From: Platerodrilus igneus
Taxonomy: Eukaryota; Arthropoda; Insecta; Coleoptera; Lycidae
Length of the DNA: 64,000 nucleotides
Direction: 5' to 3'
Assembly (NCBI GenBank): GCA_036346225.1
Contig: JARFIW010001104.1
Location: 5,544,001 to 5,608,000, forward strand
Shown: positions 1 through 11,491 of the stretch, one piece after another
Layout: each line of letters begins with the position of its first letter
Numbering within the stretch: position 1 is the stretch's first letter
The notes under the pieces: model-generated
Seen by the model: the letters and a program-made list of their open reading frames with translations, nothing else
The model's database searches: none
What the model was told of the DNA's origin: nothing
Position numbers and translations under genes: made by a program

Positions 1-2
1 AG

Positions 3-173
3 CACGTACTAACCGAACAGTTTGGTATAAATTGGGAAAACTCACAGTTTCTCCAATGGTACTTAGCAGTATTGAATAGCGATACTGCAAATCTTATCGA
101 AGAGACTGGTCAAGAAGAAAACAAAGATGCAATATGTAATTATGTTGAAGAAGAAATTGCTATTTATATTTAG
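3..173 (+). CDS. Partial open frame at left edge, unrecognised
   Basis: A frame open from the window edge runs 56 codons to a TAG at 171-173. The translation is mixed and acidic toward the end, with a Trp-Tyr pair in the middle and a C-terminus rich in Glu and Ile. Its composition is more protein-like than most random frames here, so it could be the last exon of a host gene or the 3' end of another mobile element. I recognise no domain. No start can be placed because the frame enters from outside the window. About 100 bases further on the sequence becomes LINE endonuclease. Low confidence. Confidence 0.3.
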   Translation, partial: HVLTEQFGINWENSQFLQWYLAVLNSDTANLIEETGQEENKDAICNYVEEEIAIYI

Positions 174-269
174 TTTTGCAAATTTGTTTTTATTATCTTG
201 GACACATTATTTTACTTGGGAGTTGCAATAACGTGTAGGAAAATATTAAATTAATTACGTTCTTGTTAG

Positions 270-1312
270 GCATCGGTTTAGGATTCAAGTAAAGAACTGT
301 AGAAGCTACCCAGAAACAGATATAGACACTGACCACAACATCGTAACTATGAAAACCGTGCTTAAATTTAAAAATTTGAAAAATGGTACGGAATAACGCA
401 TTTTGACTTTGAGAACTAACAAATAAATATATCCCCGAAAAATTTGGAGAAAAGTCAAATGAATTGCTGAAAGATATCAAGAAAATTTCTGATACTAAGG
501 AAGTATAAACGGAATGGAATAACATAAAATCCAGCTTAAACATGGCGGCTAGAGATATTCTGGGGTATACAAAAAAGAAAATGGGAAACCGAAGGGCATT
601 CTGAATTTAATAGAAGAAAGATGAAAATACTAAAACAGACCAGACGAAGCAGGAAAACAAAAAAATAATGCCATAACATGAAAAATTATTGACAAATGCA
701 GGAAAACTAAAGAACAATGGATTGAGAAAAAATATAAACAGGTACAAACTAAAATGGAAATAGGAAAGACAGGCAAAGCATATAAACTAATTAGAAAGAA
801 TGTTAGGGATATAAAGTTGTATAGCAAAAGTATGAGAGGCGCGGAAGGAGACATCATTATAGAAAATGTATTGAAAGTGGTTAGATGGCAAGAATATATA
901 AGAAACTTATATGCTGGACAGGAAGTAGAAACACTAGAATTAGCATTAAAGAGTCTGAAAAATGGTAAGGCACCGGGTATAGGTGAAGTGCAAGCAGAAA
1001 CTCTAAACCGATGGACAAGCAGTAATAGAAAGTATTTTCCAACTTGTAAGCTATATCTACGAGACGAGCGAGATACGCAAAGATTTCAAAGGTCACGTTG
1101 TAGTCACTATATAAAAAAAAAGCGCAGATAGAAGTGAAAATTCTGGAACAATAATTTCGACAATCGACAGCACGCGTATCAAAAATATTAACTAGAATTG
1201 TACAAAAACGGATGGAAAAGCGGGCTGAAGAAATACTAGGAAAAGATCAATTTGGATTTAGACAAAACAGGGGAATACGGGAAGATATTTTAGCTTTGAG
1301 GGTGATAATGGA
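270..1312 (+). pseudogene. RTE-like LINE: endonuclease end to start of reverse transcriptase, decayed
   Basis: This is the middle of a non-LTR retrotransposon polyprotein. Around 295-385 the broken frame reads like the end of an apurinic-type endonuclease, with the conserved metal-site motif TDHNIV. Around 540-720 is the linker region (aaRDILGYT-like start). The frame at 754-1131 carries the pre-RT block with KSLKNGKAPG, the usual LNGKAPGxD-like entry to LINE reverse transcriptases. Several stops and frameshifts break it. The endonuclease type (CFDP2-like, as in RTE/BovB elements) is clearer in the copies at 11.5 and 59 kb. The 5' half of the endonuclease is missing. It continues directly into the RT region of the next entry. 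Confidence 0.75.
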
Positions 1313-2440
1313 TAAAACAATAGAAAAAGGAGAAAGTGTGTATATAGAATTTGTAGATGTGGAAAAGGCATTTGACAATGTAGAATAGAAAAAATGTTCG
1401 ATGGACCCAAAAAGATTGGAATAAGTTTTAGCGATAGACGAATAGTACATAGTTTATACAAAGCGCAGACAGTAGTAATGGAATTAGAGCAGGAACGTAG
1501 AGAAGTAAATATTAGGAAAGAGGTGAGACAGGGATGTATCCTATCACCGTTAATGTTTAACTTTTACGTCGAAGACGCAATGAATACTGTCGAACGAAGA
1601 AAAACGTTTGGAATTATTATACAGAGACAAAAGATTAATATGCTTAGATTTGCAGATCATATAGCGGTATTAGCATCATGCAAGAAGGAGTTAGAAGAAG
1701 CTGTTATTGAAATGAAAACAGTCCTAAAAATGAACAAAAATAAAGCTAAAGTACTACTATGTAAAAGAGAGGGAAATAAATCGATAACTGGAATAGAAAT
1801 AGGAAACGAGAAGTTACAGGAGGTTAAGGATCTCTTCTACCTTGGAAGCCAAATAGTGCAAGATGAGAAAAGTGCAAAAGATATAAAACAAGTTTAACAC
1901 AAGACCGTGCTGCATTTCACAAGAGAAAGCAACCACTAGTTTGAAGGACAACAAATACAGAAACAAGGAAAAGATTGCTAAAGGCATATGTGTGGAGCAA
2001 AACACTATACGCCTGTGATACTTGGACAGTAGGAGAAGTGGACAGGAAAAAGAGAGAATCCTTTGAAATGTGGTACTACAAGCGTATGGTGAAGGTATCA
2101 TGGACAGATAAAGTTAAGAACAAAGGGGTTCTAGAAATATTAGGGGAAGAAAGAAATATGCGGGAAACAGTAAGAAATCGTAGAAATAGGATGGTAGTCT
2201 CATTCTAAGGTATGAGGGAATAGTGCAGAATATATTAAAAGCAGAGATAAGTAAAAAGAGAGGTAAAGGTAGACCTAGGTTAGACTACTGCACACAGATA
2301 GTCAAATATAAAGGTTATGGGTGTCTCGGGGAAATGTGTAGACTAGTTCAAAATAGAAATCAATGGAAATACGTGTCCAACCAGTTCCAAAACCTAAAAC
2401 CTAATGACGAAAAAAATTATTGTACTTAAACCTCTTAATT
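1313..2440 (+). pseudogene. RTE-like LINE reverse transcriptase and C-terminus, copy 1
   Basis: The frame at 1394-1897 holds the RT palm: the RQGCxLSPLMFN motif, then the catalytic box reading RFADH where FADD is expected, so the second catalytic Asp is His. 1975-2208 continues with the C-terminal block typical of RTE/BovB-like elements (YACDTWTVGEVD, then FEMWYYKRMVKVSWTDKV). 2223-2429 is the basic tail (KKRGKGRPRLDYCTQIVK, then a Cys-Trp-rich end). The three pieces lie in different frames. The RT start is joined to the upstream fragment through a stop near 1388. This is the first of three tandem copies, and the other two keep the same frames and most of the same lesions. RT activity is not expected. 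Confidence 0.8.
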
Positions 2441-3110
2441 ATTATAAATAACTACAGATGTTGGTTTTGAATGCTTCCAACCAATATTGATTGCGTGAAA
2501 AGATTTATGGGAAACTATTAATTCTGCAAATGTCTACGTGTTGGGGGATCTTGATAGCCGCAGGTTGTTTAATCCCCCATCACAGGCTACTGAATATCGG
2601 TTATATAGGGTATGTATTTAGAAAACAGAAGAAAGGGAACCGAGATGTATCTATCAAGAAAGAGCAGCAGCTATGTTCGAAGACAACAATCATGGAACAA
2701 GGAAAAAATGATTGAGAGCATGTGTGTGGAGCACAGTTCTGTGCGGTAATGAGATAAGGACTGTAGAAGAAACAGACAGGAAAGAGGTAGAACCCTTTTG
2801 AAAGATGGTGCCTGACAAAGCTAATAACTAAGAGGTTTTAGAGATAGTAGGAGAAGAAGGATATCTAAAAAAATTGAAGAAATAGTAGGACAGGACCCGT
2901 TCTAAGGCATTTCTGGGGAATAGTGTGGGATATATTACGAACAGAAATAGGAAAAAGAAAAGTGGACGGAGACCTAGAATAGACTATGGCATATAGTTAG
3001 TGAAAGTTGTAGGCTGTTGGAATTTCAGGGAAATGTGTAGATTATCTCAAAATAGAAAACAATGGAGGTACGTGTCTAATTAGTTCTAGGACGAAAACCT
3101 AGTGATGATC
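2441..3110 (+). mobile_element. Second RTE-like LINE 3' segment joined behind the first
   Basis: After the LINE 3' end, a UTR block (2530-2610, with a hairpin-like GGGGGATCTTG...AATCCCCC arrangement) leads back into LINE coding sequence. 2650-2760 repeats the stretch found at 1915-2020, and 2940-3110 repeats the basic C-terminal tail and the Arg-rich end. So a second, more decayed LINE 3' end sits directly downstream of the first. The same UTR-to-coding join recurs at 4720-5385, 6985-7650, 9420-10000 and 21150-21300. Confidence 0.7.
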
Positions 3111-3599
3111 ATTATTTTACTGTAATACCCCACATGTATATAATATTATGCTGTTAATGAGTATGTTACACTGTTTTAGTTTAACAAAAAATATTATTTT
3201 GTCAGTTTTGTAATGGCTGCCTATTTGTAAAATTACCAATGCAACCTTCAGTACCAAAAATTCTAGCAAAAACGGATAAAATTCTGGATACCCGCAAAAA
3301 CCCATAAATCCTTAAAACGGCCTATTAAAAAAGTAAAAAATAGTAACGTACGGCTTCCCCAGCTTGGTATTGTATTCCAACCATTACATACTGCCAAATC
3401 CAGTTTATACAGCAACAAAATATTTGAGGAATCTTGTTGTGGAGGTTTTTTGACAATATCTTAAAACCATAAAACCTGGTTTTACTTGTTTACTCTTCGG
3501 CTCTCTTAATAGTTTATAAAAAACAAGCTATGCGTAGTTTCCTTGCTTTTGCAGCTTATCAGAAGGGTGCAGATTTTTTTACAAATTTTACAAATTAAT

Positions 3600-4725
3600 A
3601 AAACAATAGAAAAAGAAGAAAATGTGTAAATAGGATTTGTAGATATGGAAAAGGCAATCGACAATGTAGAATAGAAAAAATGTTCAATAGACTCAAAAAG
3701 ATTGGAATAAGTTTTAGCGATAGACGAATAGTACATAGTTTATACAAAGCGCAAACATTAGTAATGGAATTAGAGCAGGAACGTAGAGTAGTAAATATTA
3801 GGAAAGAGGTGAGACGGATGTGTCCCATCACCGTTAATGTTTAACTTTTACGTCGAAGAAACAATGCATACTGTCGAACGGAGAAAAACGTTTGGAATTA
3901 TTATACAGACACAAAAGATTAATATGCTTAGATTTGCAGCTCATATAGCGGTATTAGCATCATGCAAGAAAGAGTTAGAAGAAGCTGTTAATGAAATGAA
4001 AACAGTCCTAAAAATGAACAAAAATAAAGCTAAAGTACTACTATGTAAAAGAGAGGGAAATAAATCGATAACTGGAATACAAATAGGAAAGGAGAAGTTG
4101 CAAGAGGTTAAGGATCTCTTCTACCTAGGAAGCCAAATAGTGCAAGATGAGAAAAGTGCAAAAGATATAAAACAAGTTTAGCACAAGACCGTGCTGCATT
4201 TGACAAGAGAAAGCAACCACTATTTTGAAGGACAACAAATATAGAAACAAGGAAAAGATTGCTAAAGGCATATGTGTGGAGCAAAACACTGTACGCCTGT
4301 AATACTTGGACAGTAGGAGAAGTGGACAAGAAAAAGAGAGAATCCTTTGAAATGTGGTACTACAAGCGTATGATGAAGGTATCATGGACAGATAAAGTTA
4401 AGAACAAAGGTGTTCTAGAAATATTAGGGGAAGAAAGAAATATGCGGGAAACAGTAAGAAATCGTAGAAATAGCATGGTAGTCACATTCTAAGGTATGAG
4501 GGAATAGTGCAGAATATATTAAAAGCAGAGATAAGTAAAAAGAGAGGTAAAGGTAGACCTAGGTTAGACTACTGCACACAGATAGTCAAAGATGAAGGTT
4601 ATGGGTGTCTCGGGGAAATGTGTAGACTAGTTCAAAATAGAAATCAATGGAAATACGTGTCCAACCAGTTCCAAAACCTAAAACCCAATGACGAAAAAAA
4701 TTATTGTACTGAAACTTCTTAATTA
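3600..4725 (+). pseudogene. RTE-like LINE RT and C-terminus, tandem copy 2
   Basis: Second copy of the RT-to-C-terminus block. The palm frame begins at 3837 because a 1-base change destroys the frame before the LSP motif (the sequence reads gacggatgtgtcccatcacc). The catalytic box here reads RFAAH, so both catalytic Asp residues are gone. The C-terminal pieces at 4259-4492 and 4507-4722 match copy 1 nearly residue for residue. It is a product of the local tandem duplication and not an independent insertion. Confidence 0.8.
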
Positions 4726-5395
4726 TTATAAATAACTACAGATGTTGGTTTTGAATGCTCTCAACTAATATTGATTGCGTGAAAAACTATTAATTCGGCA
4801 AATGTCTGCTTGTTGGGGGATCTTGATAGCCGCAGGTTGTTTAATCCCCCATCACAGGCTACTGAATATCGGTTATATAGGGTATGTATTTAGAAAACAG
4901 AAGAAAGGGAACCGAGATGTATCTATCAAGAAAGAGCAGCAGCTATGTTCGAAGACAACAATCATGGAACAAGGAAAAAATGATTGAGAGCATGTGTATG
5001 GAGCACAGTACTGTGCGGTAATGAAATAGGGACAGTAGAAGAAGCAGACAGGAAAAAGGTAGAACCTTATTGAAAGGTGGTGCCTGACAAAGCTAATAAC
5101 TAAGAGGTTTTAGAAATAGTAGGAGAAGAAGAATATCTAACAAATTGGAGAAATAGTAGGACAGGACCCGTTCTAAGGCATTTCTGGGGAATAGTGTGAG
5201 ATATATTACGAACAGAAATAGGAAAAAGAAAAGTGGACGGAGACCTAGAATAGACTATGGCATATAGTTAGTGAAAGTTGTAGGCTGTTGGAATTTCAGG
5301 GAAATGTGTAGATTATCTCAAAATAGAAAACAATGGAGGTACGTGTCTAATTAGTTCTAGGACGAAAACCTAGTGATGATGATTATTTTACTGTA
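4726..5395 (+). mobile_element. LINE UTR and second 3' segment, tandem copy 2
   Basis: Same arrangement as 2441-3110: LINE 3' UTR, then degraded C-terminal coding sequence ending in a GATGATGAT run near 5375. Differs from unit 1 by small deletions near 4780. Confidence 0.7.
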
Positions 5396-5868
5396 ATACC
5401 CCACATGTATATAATATTATGCTGTTAATGAGTATGTTACACTGTTTTAGTTTAACAAAAAATATTATTTTGTCAGTTTTGTAATGGCTGCCTATTTGTA
5501 AAATTACCAATGCAACCTTCAGTACCAAAAATTCTAGCAAAAACGGATAAAATTCTGGATACCCGCAAAAACCCATAAATCCTTAAAACGGCCTATTAAA
5601 AAAGTAAAAAATAGTAACGTACGGCTTCCCCAGCTTGGTATTGTATTCCAACCATTACATACTGCCAAATCCAGTTTATACAGCAACAAAATATTTGAGG
5701 AATCTTGTTGTGGAGGTTTTTTGACAATATCTTAAAACCATAAAACCTGGTTTTACTTGTTTACTCTTCGGCTCTCTTAATAGTTTATAAAAACAAGCTA
5801 TGCGTAGTTTCCTTGCTTTTGCAGCTTATCAGAAGGGTGCAGATTTTTTACAAATTTTACAAATTAAT

Positions 5869-6985
5869 AAAACAATAGAAAAAGAAGAAAATGTGTAAAT
5901 AGGATTTGTAGATATGGAAAAGGCAATCGACAATGTAGAATAGAAAAAATGTTCAATAGACTCAAAAAGATATGAATAAGTTTTAGCGATAGACGAATAG
6001 TACATAGTATATACAAAGCGCAAACATTAGTAATGGAATTAGAGCATGAACGTAGAGTAGTAAATATTAGGAAAGAGGTGAGACGGATGTGTCCCATCAC
6101 CGTTAATGTTTAACTTTTACGTCGAAGAAACAATGCATACTGTCGAACGGAGAAAAACGTTTTGAATTATTATACAGACACAAAAGATTAATATGCTTAG
6201 ATTTGCAGCTCATATAGCGGTATTAGCATCATGCAAGAAAGAGTTAGAAGAAGCTGTTAATGAAATGAAAACAGTCCTAAAAATGAACAAAAATAAAGCT
6301 AAAGTACTACTATGTAAAAGAGAGGGAAATAAATCGATAACTGGAATACAAATAGGAAAGGAGAAGTTGCAAGAGGTTAAGGATCTCTTCTACCTAGGAA
6401 GCCAAATAGTGCAAGATGAGAAAAGTGCAAAAGATATAAAACAAGTTTAGCACAAGACCGTGCTGCATTTGACAAGAGAAAGCAACCACTATTTTGAAGG
6501 ACAACAAATATAGAAACAAGGAAAAGATTGCTAAAGGCATATGTGTGGAGCAAAACACTGTACGCCTGTAATACTTGGACAGTAGGAGAAGTGGACAAGA
6601 AAAAGAGAGAATCCTTTGAAATGTGGTACTACAAGCGTATGATGAAGGTATCATGGACAGATAAAGTTAAGAACAAAGGTGTTCTAGAAATATTAGGGAA
6701 GAAAGAAATATGCGGAAACAGTAAGAAATCGTAGAAATAGCATGGTAGTCACATTCTAAGGTATGAGGGAATAGTGCAGAATATATTAAAAGCAGAGATA
6801 AGTAAAAAGAGAGGTAAAGGTAGACCTAGGTTAGACTACTGCACACAGATAGTCAAAGATGAAGGTTATGGGTGTCTCGGGAAATGTGTAGACTAGTTCA
6901 AAATAGAAATCAATGGAAATACGTGTCCAACCAGTTCCAAAACCTAAAACCCAATGACGAAAAAAATTATTGTACTGAAACTTCT
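5869..6985 (+). pseudogene. RTE-like LINE RT and C-terminus, tandem copy 3
   Basis: Third copy. It carries an extra change near 6162, so the usable palm frame starts only at 6193, again with RFAAH. A further frameshift near 6700-6715 truncates the C-terminal frame at 6734. Otherwise it is nearly identical to copy 2, sharing the RFAAH lesion, which supports duplication of unit 2 to give unit 3 (or the reverse) after that mutation. Confidence 0.8.
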
Positions 6986-7655
6986 TAATTATTATAAATA
7001 ACTACAGATGTTGGTTTTGAATGCTCTCAACTAATATTGATTGCGTGAAAAACTATTAATTCGGCAAATGTCTGCTTGTTGGGGGATCTTGATAGCCGCA
7101 GGTTGTTTAATCCCCCATCACAGGCTACTGAATATCGGTTATATAGGGTATGTATTTAGAAAACAGAAGAAAGGGAACCGAGATGTATCTATCAAGAAAG
7201 AGCAGCAGCTATGTTCGAAGACAACAAACATGGAACAAGGAAAAAATGATTGAGAGCATGTGTGTGGAGCACAGTTCTGTGCGGTAATGAGATAAGGACT
7301 GTAGAAGAAACAGACAGGAAAGAGGTAGAACCCTTTTGAAAGATGGTGCTTGACAAAGCTAATAACTAAGAGGTTTTAGAAATAGTAGGAGAAGAAGAAT
7401 ATCTAACAAATTGGAGAAATAGTAGGACAGGACCCGTTCTAAGGCATTTCTGGGGAATAGTGTGGGATATATTACGAACAGAAATAGGAAAAAGAAAAGT
7501 GGACGGAGACCTAGAATAGACTATTGCATATAGTTAGTGAAAGTTGTAGGCTGTTGGAATTTCAGGGAAATGTGTAGATTATCTCAAAATAGAAAACAAT
7601 GGAGGTACGTGTCTAATTAGTTCTAGGACGAAAACCTAGTGATGATGATTATTTT
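6986..7655 (+). mobile_element. LINE UTR and second 3' segment, tandem copy 3
   Basis: Same block as in units 1 and 2. The segment 7656-8125 that follows is the unit's non-LINE part, in which I recognise no gene; the conserved 62-codon minus-strand frame there (7654-7842) has no recognisable domain. Confidence 0.65.
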
Positions 7656-8125
7656 ACTGTAATACCCCACATGTATATAATATTATGCTGTTAATGAGTA
7701 TGTTACACTGTTTTAGTTTAACAAAAAATATTATTTTGTCAGTTTTGTAATGGCTGCCTATTTGTAAAATTACCAATGCAACCTTCAGTACCAAAAATTC
7801 TAGCAAAAACGGATAAAATTCTGGATACCCGCAAAAACCCATAAATCCTTAAAACGGCCTATTAAAAAAGTAAAAAATAGTAACGTACGGCTTCCCCAGC
7901 TTGGTATTGTATTCCAACCATTACATACTGCCAAATCCAGTTTATACAGCAACAAAATATTTGAGGAATCTTGTTGTGGAGGTTTTTTGACAATATCTTA
8001 AAACCATAAAACCTGGTTTTACTTGTTTACTCTTCGGCTCTCTTAATAGTTTATAAAAAACAAGCTATGCGTAGTTTCCTTGCTTTTGCAGCTTATCAGA
8101 AGGGTGCAGATTTTTTTACAAATTA

Positions 8126-9064
8126 CCATCAGTTTAGAAACTATATCAATGAAATATATAAGGTTTTTCTTAATCTTCATTGAGTATTAAACTACTTATA
8201 TTTGTTAAAATCGTCTTTATTTACGTTGCGATCCATGACCCAAAGAAGATTAAGAAAAATACAAAACAAACCACAACATACATGGGGTATATAAAATGAT
8301 GTTAGAAAAAAAGATGTTTGTTGTAACTGTCTAAATATTTCGTTAAACGAAACCTGTAAATATCAGCTTAAAATTGTAATAAGAACTTCTGCGGCACACT
8401 TAAGGTACAAATATGCAAAACCGTCTTTATTACAATCACTATAAATTGAAAATGTAGCAAATCTGCGCCACAATATGTCAGAATAAAAAAGGGATAATAA
8501 TCTGGTGGCGTCTTCTTTTTGTACGTGGAATTCCAGAAGGTTATTTTAAAGTAATCCGGCAATATACTTAATAACAGGTCATTTAAATCGAAAAGTAGAA
8601 ATATTAAAAAAATTAAACGCCACATTTACATTTCTGTGACATTTGAACAATAACAGAATCTATTTAGCGTAATAGCTAAGGGTTACTTACATAAACGCTT
8701 ACTAAAACGTTCATTAAAATGCTGAATCAAAGTGAACCGGTGTGTAATTATAAAGCATTTACAGTCTATAGTATAGAGGAGTGTAAACCTGTAATTCATC
8801 ACACAGACAGCTCATTTGCTGTTTCCATATTGTTATATTTGAATAGATCATACTGCATTTAATACGGGTTGATAATAGGTATCGTTATATTCGAACTAGT
8901 TCTTTTGATTATAATTTAAGTAACAATATCGTGTGGGGGGCAATATTTCCCAAACAGAATAATAGTAGAATATAAGATGTAACGTTATTTCGATAGAACT
9001 TAAGACATTTTCCCATTTCAGTTTAGCAAATTCATTGAAACATACGCATGCCATTGTACTAAAT
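8126..9064. other. No gene seen
   Basis: AT-rich, with scattered stops in all frames. The 85-codon minus frame at 8368-8625 has no recognisable motif. The tandem array ends at 8125 and the LINE tail on the minus strand begins near 9065. Confidence 0.5.
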
Positions 9065-9999
9065 TTTTTGTTTCATTAGCATCTTTAGGTCTTCAGTCCT
9101 GGAACTGGTTAAACGAGTACTCCCATTGCTTCCTATTCTGAGCAAACCTACACATTTCCTTGAAATTTACACAGTCTGCATCTTTCACTATCTGCGTGCA
9201 ATAGTGTGATCGAGGTATGCTTTTACCTTTTTTCCTAACGCTGCTTGTAATATATCCCGCACTATTGCCCAAAAATGCTTTAGAACGTATCCTGCTCTTC
9301 TATTTCTTCTATTTTTTTTTCCACGTATGCTTTCAACAATTTTCTACTTGTTTCTATGTTTTTGTGTTCGAACCTAGCCGCTACTCTTTCTTGTTAAATG
9401 CAGTTCGGTTCTCTTCTATTGTTTTACAAATATATACCCTATTTCCCTGATATTCAGAGGGTTAAGCAGCTTGTGGCTACCAAGATCCTCCAACATTCAT
9501 TTGCCGAATTAATTGTTTTTTAATATATCTTTCTGTACAATCAATATTAGTCGAAAATATTTCAAAACCAACACCTGTTTATAATAATCACCAGATTTAA
9601 GTGCAATTATTTTCTTCGTCATTAGGTTTTTCGTCTTGAAACTGGTTGTACGCGTACTTCTACTTATTTCTATTCTGAGCTAGCCTACACAGTTCCCTGA
9701 AAATCCCAACAGCCAAGATACAGCTAGGTTCCCCTTCTGTTGTTTTCTAATTATATGTCCTATTTTACTGAGATTCACTGGTATATGAAAGGGGTAAGCA
9801 ACCTGTGACTATCCAGATCCCCCAACACTTAGACATTTGCAGAATTAATAGTTTTACATTTAGTGCTTTCGCACAATTAACATTAGTTGAGAACATTGCA
9901 AAAGCAGTACCTGTAATTGTTTATAATAATCATCAGGTTTAAATACAGTTATTTTTTCGTCATTAATTTTTCCATCTTGGAACTGGTTGGACGCGTACC
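9065..9999 (-). mobile_element. Reiterated RTE-like LINE 3' ends
   Basis: Read on the minus strand, this stretch holds two further partial LINE 3' ends behind the one that ends near 9960. Each has the basic tail (a KKxKxxxxLDHTIA-like stretch near 9170-9230, and a GNCVG-like end near 9690), then a 3' UTR (AATATTGATTG and the GCCGCAGG-like block near 9460 and 9790). The order is coding tail, UTR, coding tail, UTR, coding tail. This mirrors the arrangement at 2441-3110. Confidence 0.65.
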
Positions 10000-10634
10000 T
10001 CTATTGATTTCTATTCTGATCTAGCCTACACATTTCCCTGAAATTCCTCCAACCTACATATTTCACTATCTGTGTGCAATAGTCTAACCTAGGTCTACCT
10101 TTACCTCTCTTCTTTCCTACTTCTGCTTCTAATATATTCCTTACTATTCCCAAATGCCTTAGTTTGTGGCTTATTATTCTATTTCTCATATTTTTTACTG
10201 TTTTCCATATTTTTTTTCTTCACCTACCATTTCTAGAACCTCTTTGTTGTTAACTTTGTCTGTCCATGATATCTTCATCATACGTCAGTAGCACTACATT
10301 TCAAAATCTTCTACCTTTTTCCTGTCCGCTTCTCCTACTGTCCAGGTTTTATAACCGTACAGTGCTGTGCTCCGCACATATGTTTTAAACAATTTTTTTT
10401 CCTTCTTTCCATGTTTATTGTCTTTGAACACAGTAGTTGCTTTTTCTTGTTAAATGTAGCACCACCCTGTGCTAATCTTGTTTTATATTTTTTGCGCTCT
10501 TCATATTGCGTTATTTGGCTTCCTGGGTAGCAGAAATCTTTAACTTCTTGTAAGTTCTCGCTACCTAATGTGTTTTCTTGTTTTTAATTTATTTTCCCCC
10601 TTCTTTGCAAACTAGTATTTTAGTTTTATTTTAG
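10000..10634 (-). pseudogene. RTE-like LINE C-terminal region
   Basis: The minus-strand frame at 10001-10189 reads the basic tail with KKRGKGRPRLDYCTQIVK and the end block GEMCRL-like. From 10200 to 10630 broken frames give the FEMxCY...ISWTDKV block (near 10250-10330), a YGYKTWTVGEAD-like segment (near 10345) and the FYYPGSQI-like block (near 10520). All are collinear with the copy at 1.7-2.4 kb. Frameshifts separate every block. Confidence 0.72.
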
Positions 10635-11300
10635 TTAATTTTCATACCGTATCTCCGTTAGAACAGTTTCCATTTCATTAAGATAAGCTTCTAACTCTTT
10701 CCTACTAGATGCTAATACCGCTATATGATCTGTAAATCTAAGCATATCGATCTTTTGTCCTTGCATAATAATTCCAAATGTCTTCCTGCATTTGACAGTA
10801 TGAACTGACTCTTCGTTGTACAAGCTAAAAATTAATGTGGATAGGGCACATCCCTGTCTCACTCCTTTCCTAATATTTACTTCTCTACATTCCTGCTCTA
10901 ATTCTATTATCGATGTTTGCTCTGTGTATAAGCTATGTGATATCCGTCTATCCTTAAAACTCATACCAATCTTTTAAAGTATTTCTAACTTTTTTCCATT
11001 TTCCATTGTTAAATACTTTTTCCAGATCTACAAACCGTGTATATGTTCTTTCGCTTTTTTCTATTGTTTTCTCCATCATCACCCTAAGAGTTAAAATAGA
11101 CCCCCGTATTCCTGTTTTTTGTTACGTTTCCTCCTGCGACCCTTATAATTTTGCTATAAGGTTTTATATCCTTAAAGTTCACTCTTATTAGTTTGTATGT
11201 TTCATCGGCCTATTTTATTTCAATCTTAGTTTGTACCTCTTTGTGCTCTTCCTCAATCCATTGTTCTTTAGTTTTATTGTATTTGTGAATAATTTCCCAT
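10635..11300 (-). pseudogene. RTE-like LINE reverse transcriptase, with internal deletion
   Basis: The minus frame 10635-10964 contains GVRQGCALSTLIFSLYNEES and the catalytic box RFTDH, with His again replacing the second Asp. Upstream, near 11120, the text passes directly from the pre-RT segment (FKDIKPYSK-like) to the TKNRN...VMME block. Compared with the copy at 0.8-1.3 kb this omits roughly 430 bases, including the NGKAPG entry motif. That internal deletion and several frameshifts make it non-functional. Confidence 0.75.
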
Positions 11301-11491
11301 TTTATGGCTTTGTACATCTGTTTTCCTGCTTTGTCTGGTCTGTTTTAGTATTTTCGTCTTTCTTCTATTAAATTCTGGATATCCTTTGTTATTCATGGTT
11401 TCTTATTTTCTTTTTGTGTATATCCCACACTATCTTTGGCTGCCACGTCTAAGCTGGATTTAATCTTATTCCATTTTGTTTCCGACATCTT
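11301..11491 (-). pseudogene. RTE-like LINE linker between endonuclease and RT
   Basis: Broken minus-strand text equivalent to the GYTQKEN...DILNLIEERRKYxNRxD linker that is better kept at 53831-54037. It has several stops. It carries no catalytic motif of its own and is listed for continuity. Confidence 0.6.

Larger units (their letters stand above)
1313..8125 (+). repeat. Three-copy tandem duplication of a ~2.27-kb LINE-containing unit
   Basis: Three head-to-tail units: about 1313-3599, 3600-5868 and 5869-8125. Each begins in the LINE RT at the sequence aaaacaatag and ends just after a stretch reading gggtgcagattttttt. Landmark frames recur at offsets of 2284/2269 (C-terminal block) and 2271/2266 (the 62-codon minus-strand frame near 3117, 5388 and 7654). 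Units 2 and 3 differ by only scattered substitutions and 1-2-base indels; unit 1 is slightly more diverged at its left end. Each unit holds LINE RT, LINE 3' UTR, a second LINE 3' coding segment, and about 480 bp of unrelated noncoding DNA. The breakpoints lie inside the LINE, so this is a segmental duplication made after insertion rather than three insertions. Confidence 0.92.

Noticed and set aside
193..543. 116-codon minus-strand frame at the left edge
   Set aside because: It is antisense to LINE endonuclease text on the + strand and has low-complexity, Phe/Ser-rich composition typical of the complement of A-rich coding DNA.
3117..3305. 62-codon minus-strand frame conserved in all three tandem units
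   Set aside because: Its conservation is explained by the recent duplication; it has no domain and no independent support.
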